From an uncultured Prevotella sp. (GTDB taxonomy: Bacteria; Bacteroidota; Bacteroidia; Bacteroidales; Bacteroidaceae), in contig CALIIG010000022.1 in assembly GCA_938018155.1 (NCBI GenBank), positions 1-12,775 on the forward strand: 12,775 nucleotides of DNA. The letters run 5' to 3'. The translations under genes and the position numbers were made by a program. This document shows positions 1 to 6,705 of this stretch, one piece after another. Within the stretch, counting starts at the first letter, position 1; each line of letters opens with the position of its first letter. The notes below the pieces were generated by a model. That model was not told the DNA's origin. It saw only the letters and a program-made list of their open reading frames with translations, and ran no database searches.

Positions 1-56
1 ATACCGATAGACAGAAGCAATGTCATCATCATCAATCTTACTATCTTCATCTGCAT
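1..56 (-). CDS. N-terminus of an exported protein, cut by the window edge
   Basis: Reading the minus strand from position 56 gives an open frame of 18 codons that runs off the left edge: MQMKIVRLMMMTLLLSIG. This has a short basic start (K, R) followed by a run of hydrophobic residues (LMMMTLLLSI), which is what a Sec signal peptide or lipoprotein leader looks like. Two in-frame ATGs are available, at 56-54 and 50-48; the second gives the more usual MKIVRL start. The gene begins only 54 bp after the stop of the 664-aa gene on the same strand, so it is probably the next gene of the same locus. A promoter-like box (69-76) lies in that gap. Nothing can be said of its function. The call rests on strand, spacing and leader character only. 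Confidence 0.55.
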   Translation of the reverse strand, partial: MQMKIVRLMMMTLLLSIG

Positions 57-68
57 AAGTTTGTTGTG

Positions 69-76
69 TAAAGGTA
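69..76 (-). promoter_or_regulatory. Possible Bacteroides-type -7 box before the partial gene
   Basis: On the minus strand this reads TACCTTTA, seven of eight matches to the Bacteroidota -7 consensus TAnnTTTG. A T-run that could serve as a poor -33 element (TTTT for TTTG) lies 21 bp further upstream. The predicted start of transcription would leave a leader of only about 6-12 nt before the ATG, so this is weak. The gene may simply be read through from upstream. Confidence 0.3.
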
Positions 77-110
77 CGAATTTATTCAAACAAACCGAAA
101 AACAGTCATG

Positions 111-2105
111 TTATTTCAAGAAATCCGTCGTACGATTGGGCGAATACAGTTCCCAAAGGGAGGCGATTGTCCATCCCGGAGCAAAGATATCATTATAAAA
201 TCCCTTGCCATTATGCCCATAATCCCACGTGGTATGCTGTACCACTTCAGGATAGAAGCCACGTTTGCCCACACCGCAAAGGTTATCTGAAACAGGTAAC
301 AACTGACTGAGTGAAGACGTAATAACATCATACATTCCTTTAAACCGCTGCTCACCTGTCTGCTGAGCCAACCAACTAAGGATGTGGGGTAGTTCGAAAA
401 CAAATACATCTATATGGTTGTTTTCTACCGAAACGTTGCCCCACCCGCGTGTTTTCAATCCCAAATCACCCGTCAACTGTCCGGGAGCGAATGGCACATC
501 CCACGTATAATACCATGAAAGGGCAAAGTAAGCAGCTTGCTTACATAGGTCGATATAATGTTTTCGCTCCTCTCCCTTCGTAACCATAGCCATATAATAG
601 GTGGCTGTCACGGCGGCTATAGCAGCCTCTTTATCTTCACAATTGGCATCAAGTGTAGACGAAAAATAATCGCTCTGCGAAATGATGTTCTTCTCTACAT
701 AGCTTACTGTTCGGCGAGCAGCCTGCAGATAATTCTTGTTACCGAAATATTTCCATCCCATCACCAATGCAGAAGTTGCCGAAGGGGTACTGCCTCCCGA
801 CGTATCGACATCCGTTCCATCAGACTTAAACTTGCGGGCAAAGTGCCCATCGTCTTTTATTAAACCTACGAAATTGTCAAGGAGGGCACGTATACGTTGC
901 TCCCACTCTACATGACGACGACCATGGCGCTTTTCATATTTCAGATAATGAAGCACGGCATAAACAGCTTCGCTTTGCTGACGAATGGAATGGATGCTCT
1001 CTTGAGGGAAGCCATCACGGAAGTTTACAAAATCATGCAGATATCCACTATTTCCAAATCCGTTGCTTAGGAAACTGTCAAAGATGGCTTGCCCCATACT
1101 AACTAATTCCTTATCTTTTGTTTCGATACCATATTCTATCTCATTGAAAGCATTGAGCAGTACACGCCCGCAAAAACCTATCTGCATCTCTGCTGCGGGC
1201 ATACAGTCATTAACACGAAGCGAGAGCCCGGAATTGAATTTTATCGGATAACTGTCTACAAACGAATACCGGAAGTAATCGCTAAGGGCAGCCTTCACCT
1301 CTGCACCTGTATAGGAACTTTTCAAAGGCTGAGGCCGCATGTGGTCGTAGCTGTATTGCCACACTTGCGTAACGAAGTTTCCAAAATCCTTGGCCTTATA
1401 GCGGTGTATGCGCCAGCGCAGAACCTGCTGTTCTCCCTTGTCTAATTCAGCAAAAGTCGTTATGGGGTCTGAGAGTGTCAGCTTGCGGATATACCGCTTG
1501 GGAGTTTCCTTGTAAGGATAGCCAAACTTTAAGGCTACCGTACTGCCATCACCGTCAAATCCGGCATAGCCTACGGTTGTGCGTCCAGGAAGGATCACCT
1601 CACCCGTGGTCAGCTGCACTTGTACATCACGAGACATATCCAACACGCGCAATACAGATATGCCCTTCTCACTGCGAGGATTGAAAGCGCTTGTTAATGG
1701 CGTAGACATGCGGTCTTCTCTAAAATTCCAATGTTTGCTGGTTCTAAAAGAAGGTGCTTCTTGGGGTGAGCGCATATTGCGATGATACCAAAAGCCAGGC
1801 ATGTAAAACTCAGATTCTTTAGATGACAGTTCTGTATTGAGACTGAGATCTATGTGGAAAAACACCTTTTCACGTGCAGAGAGAGTTACCGTCAGCAATT
1901 CGTCGTCACCGTCTTTCGTCATTGAAGACACCACGTTCAACGGTCCGCCGTCCTTCCAACTTTGGCCTTGTTGTTTCAATAGGCTCGTTTCAGACGGATT
2001 ACCCGGCGTTTTTAAGCTGAGTGATATTGCTAAGTCCTGTGCTTGCAATGGGCATACATACGCTATGAATGCCCATCCCAGCAGAATGACTTTTATTCGT
2101 TTCAT
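111..2105 (-). CDS. Exported protein with beta-sandwich and helical (alpha/alpha) toroid-like region; probable carbohydrate-active enzyme of unknown family
   Basis: A 664-aa protein. Residues 1-22 are a signal peptide (basic MKRIK, hydrophobic core, likely cleavage after LQA); Cys18 is not in a proper lipobox, so it is probably soluble in the periplasm. Residues 24-235 look like beta-sandwich strands, including a tryptophan/tyrosine-rich patch FWYHRNMRSP (105-114). From about 236 to 655 the sequence is helical with repeated aromatic and charged patches: LRVNDCMPAAEMQIGFCGR (296-314), HSIRQQSEAVYAVLHYLKY (372-390), DTSGGSTPSATSALVMGWKY (434-453), TLDANCEDKEAAIAAVTATY (484-503), RGWGNVSVENNHIDVFVFEL (553-572). 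This order is what six-hairpin (alpha/alpha)6 glycosidases and polysaccharide lyases show. I cannot place it in a named GH or PL family, and I cannot pick the catalytic residues; E488/D491 and E561/D566 are the acidic residues in the best-marked patches. It lies 444 bp after the IPT/NHL gene, so it may have its own promoter. Shared strand and the PUL setting support a role in glycan breakdown, but that is inference. Confidence 0.8.
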   Translation of the reverse strand: MKRIKVILLGWAFIAYVCPLQAQDLAISLSLKTPGNPSETSLLKQQGQSWKDGGPLNVVSSMTKDGDDELLTVTLSAREKVFFHIDLSLNTELSSKESEFYMPGFWYHRNMRSPQEAPSFRTSKHWNFREDRMSTPLTSAFNPRSEKGISVLRVLDMSRDVQVQLTTGEVILPGRTTVGYAGFDGDGSTVALKFGYPYKETPKRYIRKLTLSDPITTFAELDKGEQQVLRWRIHRYKAKDFGNFVTQVWQYSYDHMRPQPLKSSYTGAEVKAALSDYFRYSFVDSYPIKFNSGLSLRVNDCMPAAEMQIGFCGRVLLNAFNEIEYGIETKDKELVSMGQAIFDSFLSNGFGNSGYLHDFVNFRDGFPQESIHSIRQQSEAVYAVLHYLKYEKRHGRRHVEWEQRIRALLDNFVGLIKDDGHFARKFKSDGTDVDTSGGSTPSATSALVMGWKYFGNKNYLQAARRTVSYVEKNIISQSDYFSSTLDANCEDKEAAIAAVTATYYMAMVTKGEERKHYIDLCKQAAYFALSWYYTWDVPFAPGQLTGDLGLKTRGWGNVSVENNHIDVFVFELPHILSWLAQQTGEQRFKGMYDVITSSLSQLLPVSDNLCGVGKRGFYPEVVQHTTWDYGHNGKGFYNDIFAPGWTIASLWELYSPNRTTDFLK

Positions 2106-2217
2106 TGTTAACTTTGTTATTTTATACTGTGAATATCGTCAATAATCCCCTGTTCGGGATAAGATAAATAAAATAAGGTCCATTATATGGCTTTGTCATC
2201 TATATTAAATCACCTCT

Positions 2218-2327
2218 CAATTTGAGTCATTTCACGGTGTGATTTGAGTCAAAACAGAGCGTAATCTCAGTCATTTTGCATCGCAATCTCAGTCATTTCA
2301 CACGGTAATCTGTGTCAAATTGCCTTG
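2218..2327. repeat. Degenerate 22-bp tandem array, five units
   Basis: Five units of exactly 22 bp lie head to tail: 2218-2239, 2240-2261, 2262-2283, 2284-2305 and 2306-2327. Bases 2-12 of each unit keep a core, RATYTSWGTCA on the plus strand: AATTTGAGTCA, GATTTGAGTCA, AATCTCAGTCA, AATCTCAGTCA and AATCTGTGTCA. The remaining 10 bases vary. On the minus strand, the coding direction, the core reads TGACTSARATT in most units. The period of 22 bp is close to two turns of B-DNA, so all cores would face the same side. The array ends 113 bp ahead of the ATG of the 664-aa gene. It may be a set of binding sites for a regulator, but no protein is identified. Confidence 0.8.
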
Positions 2328-2412
2328 CAGACTGATAGGGGTTACCTCTGTCCGGAACAAATCTTTGCCCGGAATAGTTCCTTTTGCTTATCCCTGACCG
2401 GGGCAATAATAC

Positions 2413-2464
2413 TTGACGTCATTTATCTTCAGACCATACTGTCGCCCTACACGACAGACGTCAA
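2413..2464. repeat. Nested inverted repeats (TTGACGTC ... GACGTCAA)
   Basis: TTGACGTC at 2413-2420 is the exact reverse complement of GACGTCAA at 2457-2464. Inside lies a second perfect pair, CTGTCG (2439-2444) and CGACAG (2452-2457), with a 7-base loop. The two stems share base 2457, so they could form an almost continuous branched hairpin. TGACGTCA at 2414-2421 is also a perfect 8-bp palindrome by itself. The segment may belong to the 3' end of the upstream transcript or be part of a regulatory site. Confidence 0.5.
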
Positions 2465-2479
2465 ACAGGCAACCTGCGT

Positions 2480-2527
2480 GGTGTCGTCAGCCTTTTGGCA
2501 ACGCAACCCAAAGGCCTTGACGACACC
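2480..2527 (-). terminator. Long hairpin after the IPT/NHL gene, lacking a U-tract
   Basis: GGTGTCGTCA (2480-2489) pairs perfectly with TGACGACACC (2518-2527). The stem goes on inward with GCCTTTTGG (2490-2498) against CCAAAGGC (2508-2515), with one bulged T and two unpaired bases (2516-2517), leaving a 9-base loop. In all about 18 base pairs form. It begins 22 bp after the stop of the IPT/NHL gene, the place of a terminator for the four-gene operon. In the minus-strand direction it is not followed by a run of T, so it may instead protect the 3' end of the mRNA or be a processing site. The structure is certain; the role is inferred. Confidence 0.55.
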
Positions 2528-2549
2528 ATGCATGGTTAAAGATATATGT

Positions 2550-4040
2550 TCAACGGCTTATCGTTCTCACAGTTTTATAGTAAGTATCGAAAATGTAGAA
2601 TGTCTCGGTACGCTCATCGTAGGCAATACCCGTAGGACTACCGAAGCGCGCAGTCTCTCTCAGGTCGCCATCTTCAGGCCCCCAGGTGTTATTATCTCCC
2701 ATGGCCGATGTTGCTCCACGTCCCGCAAAGGTGCGGACACGACCTTCGGGTGTAAGATAACGCACGCAATAGTTGTCATAATCACAGAAGTAGAAATCGT
2801 AAACGTCTTCCTTTCCTTGTGCCACATAGTCTGGATTTTTCACGAATATGCCTTGATAGGGGAAGTTCATCAATGTACCGTCTCCCTTGCCGTCGGCCCA
2901 TCCTTTCACACCCTGCTGTCCGGAAACGAGGTAAGGCTGCTTGAAACGTTTGGTGGCCTCATCGTAATCCATGCGATAGATGCAATTTTGGTTCAGTGCT
3001 ATCACATAAGCATACTTGCCGGTAGGATGTATGGTAATGTTAAAGTTCCAACGACTGGCACCAAGCGTAAGCATTTGCTCATAATTATTGCCCGTGAGAT
3101 AGGGAACCCACGGAGTTGTTCCCGATGCATTGGCATAATACTTGGTCACATCAAGACGATAAATCGCATTGTTGCCGTAGCTGTTGAAATATAGTTCACC
3201 ATTGACAGGGTGCACGGCTACAGTGTTGCATTGCTTGTAAGCGGCCAGCACCTCACATTTCGACTCATCGGTGAAGCTTCCATCGGCGTTGCGCTTAACA
3301 ATCCATACACTGGTAGAACGGTCTCCGCTGTCGTCACGGTCAGTAGCAATCACCATGTCGCCCTTTGCCGTAAAGTCTATTGCACGTAAGCGCTTACCTT
3401 CAAAACACTTACTACCGTGCATCACAGTAGTGACAGTCTTAGCTTTCAAGTCAATAAGTTGCACGCCGTAACCACTATTATCGAAGTCTTCGTAAGCAAC
3501 ATACAAATGATCATGGTTCTGTGGATCAAACTTCATAAAGGCTGCCTGCTTACCGAAAGTGGCCGAACCGTCGTCCTTGCCCGTACCAAACGTGCCGTCT
3601 TTCCAGCCTGGATTGCCATCGCTTATACGGTAGCCAATCAGTGTGTGCACTGTCAGCGGACTGGCATATGCAAACTTTTTAGTGGCCTTGGCAGACTGTT
3701 TCGCAACCTTCACCTCTACTTCAAATAGTCCAGACTCTCTCCAATAAGGTACGATACAGCTGAGACTGTCAGACTTTACGTAGTTCAGCTTGGCCTCTTT
3801 GCCATCAATCGTTACACTTACCTGTTTAGGATCAATACCGAAATTTGAACCATAGATAACCATTTCCTGGCTATCGGTACCCCCAGTTGGCGTGTAACGG
3901 CTGATGGTTACAGGCACATTAGGATTATAACGTGCAGTATTATCCTCATCTTTATCGCTACAAGCTACCATATTACCACATAAGGTGACGATGAAGAATG
4001 CATATATCCAACGCTTCATTATGAGTTTATTCCTTTTCAT
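2550..4040 (-). CDS. IPT/TIG and NHL-propeller surface lipoprotein, probable glycan-binding protein
   Basis: A 496-aa lipoprotein. The leader ends in the lipobox MVAC, with Cys27 as the lipid-bearing residue, followed at once by SDKDED. An acidic run in this position is known in Bacteroidota as a lipoprotein export signal, so surface display is likely. Residues 42-126 match an IPT/TIG immunoglobulin-like domain (PTGGTDSQEMVIYGSNFG, then a VTIDGKEA strand). Residues 135-496 look like an NHL six-bladed propeller: repeated blocks such as AAFMKFDP, NTVAVHPVNGELYF, NAIYRLDV, GIFVKNP and PTGIAYDERTETFYIFD. This architecture occurs in PULs as a surface glycan-binding protein next to SusC/SusD genes; no SusC/D is seen here. 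A second in-frame ATG at codon 8 gives a more usual MKRWIY leader and may be the true start. It lies 49 bp after the EEP gene and so shares its transcript. The ligand is unknown. Confidence 0.85.
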   Translation of the reverse strand: MKRNKLIMKRWIYAFFIVTLCGNMVACSDKDEDNTARYNPNVPVTISRYTPTGGTDSQEMVIYGSNFGIDPKQVSVTIDGKEAKLNYVKSDSLSCIVPYWRESGLFEVEVKVAKQSAKATKKFAYASPLTVHTLIGYRISDGNPGWKDGTFGTGKDDGSATFGKQAAFMKFDPQNHDHLYVAYEDFDNSGYGVQLIDLKAKTVTTVMHGSKCFEGKRLRAIDFTAKGDMVIATDRDDSGDRSTSVWIVKRNADGSFTDESKCEVLAAYKQCNTVAVHPVNGELYFNSYGNNAIYRLDVTKYYANASGTTPWVPYLTGNNYEQMLTLGASRWNFNITIHPTGKYAYVIALNQNCIYRMDYDEATKRFKQPYLVSGQQGVKGWADGKGDGTLMNFPYQGIFVKNPDYVAQGKEDVYDFYFCDYDNYCVRYLTPEGRVRTFAGRGATSAMGDNNTWGPEDGDLRETARFGSPTGIAYDERTETFYIFDTYYKTVRTISR

Positions 4041-4089
4041 ATTATGGTTTTATCTTAAAGTTAACTTTATACTTTATCTTATACTACAT

Positions 4090-5229
4090 TTATTTCTTCA
4101 CCCGAACTTTAAATGTAGTAAGATTTCCCTTATGATCCGTAGGCCAAGTTCCCTTTGGCTCAATAAAGGTATCTTTCGAATCGTTGGCTCCACGCTTGCC
4201 AAAATAAATAGAGCCAGCTGGCCCGACGAGTTCAGCTTTCAACAGTTCAACGGGTTGCAACTTATTATAATATACAAAGTCGATACGGTCGCGCTCATCG
4301 TATTCTGGGCAGAAAGATAATTGGCTTATGCTGGCATTCTTATTATCAGCAGGGAAAGTAAAGCCCGGATGTGTAACAGGATTTGGAAACTTTTCACGAT
4401 AAGTGTCTACAAAGTCTGCCTTTCTCAACATCACGGAGCAATCCCAGTCGGCTATCACCCCATTATGGCTGTACATATCCTTTGTGTTGGCCTGCCAATC
4501 AAGATCAGAAGGCTCATTAAAGTCACCTCCTAAGACAACAATACGTCCCCGATCCATCTCGCTTCGAGCATCATCAAGAAACATTTCCATTGCCTCGTCG
4601 CGCGTGCTCAGCCGGTTGTCCTTCATTATACGCTTACTGTCGGTAATAGGATTGGGAAGTTTCGACCAGTCCGGCCCACTGTTATAGCCTCTTGGCAAGT
4701 AGCAAGCATAGTGTTTGTAGTCAAGATGCACAGAATAGAAAGTCATCTCTTGCCCGCGAACTTCCACCGTTACTTTTATCATATAGTTATCAGTGGGTGC
4801 GGGGAGTACCTTGAAGCTCTTTATTTCATACTTCGACAACACACCGACAAACGTACCATGATTCTTACCATAGTAATCTTTCTGGTACTTTGTCTTTAAC
4901 GATTGGCACAGACGATGTGTGTACTCGCCGTCGCCATCAGGAATTTTCTTCAACAAGAGATCGTTACGCAACTCGCACAACAACACAATATCAGGGTCGA
5001 CTTGGTTGATAACATCTACCAAGCCATTATAAGCATTGTTCACTTGTGTTGCTCCAAACCATGTGTTTAGCTGGAAAACTTTCAGGTCTTGATACACTTC
5101 TACGGGTTTTGGTGGCTCTGGAGTGGGATTGTCATCTTCATTGCTGCACGCAACAGAGCAACAGCCGAACAACATCAAGAATACCACATTCAGATAACCA
5201 TGTTTTAAAAAAAGAAGTTCTCTTTTCAT
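4090..5229 (-). CDS. Surface lipoprotein of the endonuclease/exonuclease/phosphatase (EEP) superfamily
   Basis: A 379-aa lipoprotein. The lipobox is SVAC with Cys28, followed by SNEDDN, again an acidic surface-export type signal, then a proline-rich tether (NPTPEPPKP, 34-42). From residue 48 on it shows the full EEP set: Asn55 in FQLNTW, Glu86 in LLCELRND (metal), His168 and Asp170 in YSVHLDY, Asp236 and Asn238 in GGDFNEPS, Asp317 in DRIDFVYY, and Asp365-His366 in TDHKGN. The family comprises Mg-dependent phosphoesterases and phosphodiesterases that act on nucleic acids, phosphoinositides or sphingomyelin. An outer-surface position inside a glycan operon argues against a nuclease for DNA repair and favours removal or cleavage of phosphate groups on a glycan or glycolipid; EEP enzymes are also found in yeast-mannan PULs of Bacteroides, as I recall. 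All catalytic residues are intact. The exact substrate is not readable from sequence. Confidence 0.87.
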   Translation of the reverse strand: MKRELLFLKHGYLNVVFLMLFGCCSVACSNEDDNPTPEPPKPVEVYQDLKVFQLNTWFGATQVNNAYNGLVDVINQVDPDIVLLCELRNDLLLKKIPDGDGEYTHRLCQSLKTKYQKDYYGKNHGTFVGVLSKYEIKSFKVLPAPTDNYMIKVTVEVRGQEMTFYSVHLDYKHYACYLPRGYNSGPDWSKLPNPITDSKRIMKDNRLSTRDEAMEMFLDDARSEMDRGRIVVLGGDFNEPSDLDWQANTKDMYSHNGVIADWDCSVMLRKADFVDTYREKFPNPVTHPGFTFPADNKNASISQLSFCPEYDERDRIDFVYYNKLQPVELLKAELVGPAGSIYFGKRGANDSKDTFIEPKGTWPTDHKGNLTTFKVRVKK

Positions 5230-5278
5230 TGTTCTTGGTTTTAATAAATACTATTATTGGTTTTTAGTTATATTCTTA

Positions 5279-5353
5279 GCCTATATAAAGTATAGCACAA
5301 TAGGCCGCATGTCGGGCATAAGATACATGTCTCAACACAGAGCAAGGCCTATT
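5279..5353 (-). repeat. Three-part complementary repeats (GCCTAT / ATAGGCC / GGCCTAT) between GH43 and EEP genes
   Basis: In the gap between the GH43 and EEP genes the plus strand has GCCTAT at 5279-5284, AATAGGCC at 5299-5306 and GGCCTATT at 5346-5353. The middle copy can pair with either neighbour: 8 bp with the right one (39-base loop, with an inner CATGT/ACATG pair at 5308-5312 and 5325-5329) or 6 bp with the left one (15-base loop). The right copy overlaps the stop codon of the GH43 gene. Such mutually exclusive pairing can serve attenuation or mRNA processing, but no U-tract follows, so the role is open. Confidence 0.45.
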
Positions 5354-6623
5354 TAACTTTTACAATTTTCTGTTTAATGCTACCACTATTTCCTCTTACC
5401 TTTACCACATATATACCCACGGGCACATCCGTCAACCATAAATCTTGCGTGTGTATGGCCCTGCCTGCTTTTATCTTTTCGCCGCTTATGGCATAGAGTT
5501 CCCACGTGAAGGCGGAATTGTCGGGGGTTGAAATCTGATAATAATTGTCGCCACCACAGACAACAGTGTAGGTATCCGGCGTAGCATCGACATCAGCAAT
5601 ACCATTAGAGGTATCGTCTTTAAAGAAAGGAACTGCCCCTCCTTTCGATGGATGTTTGCCCTCTATATAGGGCCAGCCTTCGTTATCCCACAACACTTTG
5701 TCCATGAAAAGCTTTCTGCCAGCGTCTATATCAGACTTATCGAACCCATGATACAGCATCCAATAATCGCCATTATCGTCGATAATCAGTTGCGAACAAT
5801 GCCCAGGACCAGCTACAAGTTCATTACCCGACAGCACACTTTCATACGAGCCGCCTACATCCATTATCTTCTTACCACGCCTGTTGACGTATGGGCCGCG
5901 CAATTCTTTACTTCGCGACACCACAACTCGGTAGGTGCTATTGGCTCCTTCACAGCAATTACCCAATGAACCCATAAAATAATAGTAGCCATTACGCTTC
6001 ACCATCATCGTGGCTTCTGTACCATGGTGCATCCAATTATGGTTCGGGCCAATCTGGAACTTCTCTGCCCCTGGCTTTAAAGACAACCCATCATCAGACA
6101 GCTCTATTCCCCACACGCCACGAAAGCTCCCCCAAAAGAGGTATTTCTTTCCATCATCGTCTTGAAAGAAACAGGGGTCAATGCTGTTTTGCACTCCAAT
6201 CTCAGAACTGGTAAAGAGTTTTCCTCTATCTACAAATCCTCCACGAGGCGAAGAAGATGTAGCTACACCAATACCACAGTTCCACTCCTTTCCCCATTCA
6301 GCCATAGAATAGTAAAGAACAAATTGTCCATTGATGTAATTGATATCGGGTGCCCAGATGTTTCCACCCTTTATAAAGGAGGGACGAGTCGAGCTGTTGA
6401 AGGCTGAACCCGCAAATCGCCATCGCGTAGCGAGGTTGCGTGACTTGTAAATGGGCACACACTGCCCACCGCCCTCTGTAGCATAAACATAAAACTGACC
6501 ATCGGGTGCGCGTACAACGCTTGGATCGGGCATGTTTTTATTTAAGACGGGATTAGTATATTGGCCATAAACAACTATAGTCAATATCTGCATACAAGCA
6601 ACCAGGAATATTCTTTTTATCAT
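5349..6623 (-). CDS. GH43 family glycosidase (arabinanase-like) with C-terminal type IX secretion tail
   Basis: A 424-aa protein. Residues 1-20 are a signal peptide (cleavage near VVYG|QYTN). Residues 24-335 form a five-bladed GH43 propeller: catalytic base Asp33 in MPDPSVV, modulating Asp149 in SIDPCFF followed by DDDGKKYLFWGSF, and general acid Glu203 in HGTEATMM. GNCCEGANSTYRVVVSRS (221-238) and AGPGHCSQLIIDD (271-283, with a histidine that often sits at the active-site ion) resemble endo-1,5-alpha-L-arabinanase-like members. GH43 also includes arabinofuranosidases and xylosidases, so the bond cleaved is not settled. Residues about 350-424 are a separate beta-rich tail with WELYAISGEKIKAG, VPVGIYVVKV and a final KIVKVK, the pattern of the T9SS C-terminal signal, suggesting export across the outer membrane. 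It follows the DUF4965 gene by 82 bp and leads the EEP gene by 119 bp. Confidence 0.88.
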   Translation of the reverse strand: MIKRIFLVACMQILTIVVYGQYTNPVLNKNMPDPSVVRAPDGQFYVYATEGGGQCVPIYKSRNLATRWRFAGSAFNSSTRPSFIKGGNIWAPDINYINGQFVLYYSMAEWGKEWNCGIGVATSSSPRGGFVDRGKLFTSSEIGVQNSIDPCFFQDDDGKKYLFWGSFRGVWGIELSDDGLSLKPGAEKFQIGPNHNWMHHGTEATMMVKRNGYYYFMGSLGNCCEGANSTYRVVVSRSKELRGPYVNRRGKKIMDVGGSYESVLSGNELVAGPGHCSQLIIDDNGDYWMLYHGFDKSDIDAGRKLFMDKVLWDNEGWPYIEGKHPSKGGAVPFFKDDTSNGIADVDATPDTYTVVCGGDNYYQISTPDNSAFTWELYAISGEKIKAGRAIHTQDLWLTDVPVGIYVVKVRGNSGSIKQKIVKVK

Positions 6624-6705
6624 AAATAAGAGGAATAAATATTTAGCGACATTGAAATCTTCATGAGTTTATCAGCTATTTGTCACGGTGATAAAACTCC
6701 AGAAT

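Larger units (their letters stand above)
2106..2549. other. Gene-free 444-bp gap rich in repeats and hairpins
   Basis: No convincing gene lies here on either strand. The plus-strand frame that opens at 2325 runs on antisense through the IPT/NHL gene and lacks a leader or recognisable domain. The gap contains, from left to right, an AT-rich leader before the 664-aa gene (2106-2217), a five-unit 22-bp array (2218-2327), a stretch with short inverted repeats around TGACG/CGTCA (2413-2464), and a long hairpin (2480-2527) just after the stop of the IPT/NHL gene. No TAnnTTTG box was found on the minus strand in this gap. Confidence 0.7.

Noticed and set aside
2052..2105. 664-aa protein as a lipoprotein via Cys18
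   Set aside because: The residues before it (AYV) do not make a lipobox; LQA|QD cleavage is the better reading.
2325..3194. 289-aa plus-strand open frame
   Set aside because: About three quarters of it is antisense to the well-supported IPT/NHL gene; it has no signal or domain and odd composition (many Ile, Cys, Ser). It is a shadow.
4057..4068. Perfect 12-bp palindrome AAAGTTAACTTT ahead of the IPT/NHL gene
   Set aside because: AT-rich, in a 49-bp gap inside the operon, with no second copy of the whole palindrome; easily chance.
6594..6623. GH43 protein as a lipoprotein (LVAC at residues 7-10)
   Set aside because: A lipobox at residue 10 leaves far too short a hydrophobic stretch before it; ordinary signal peptide cleavage near residue 20 fits better.
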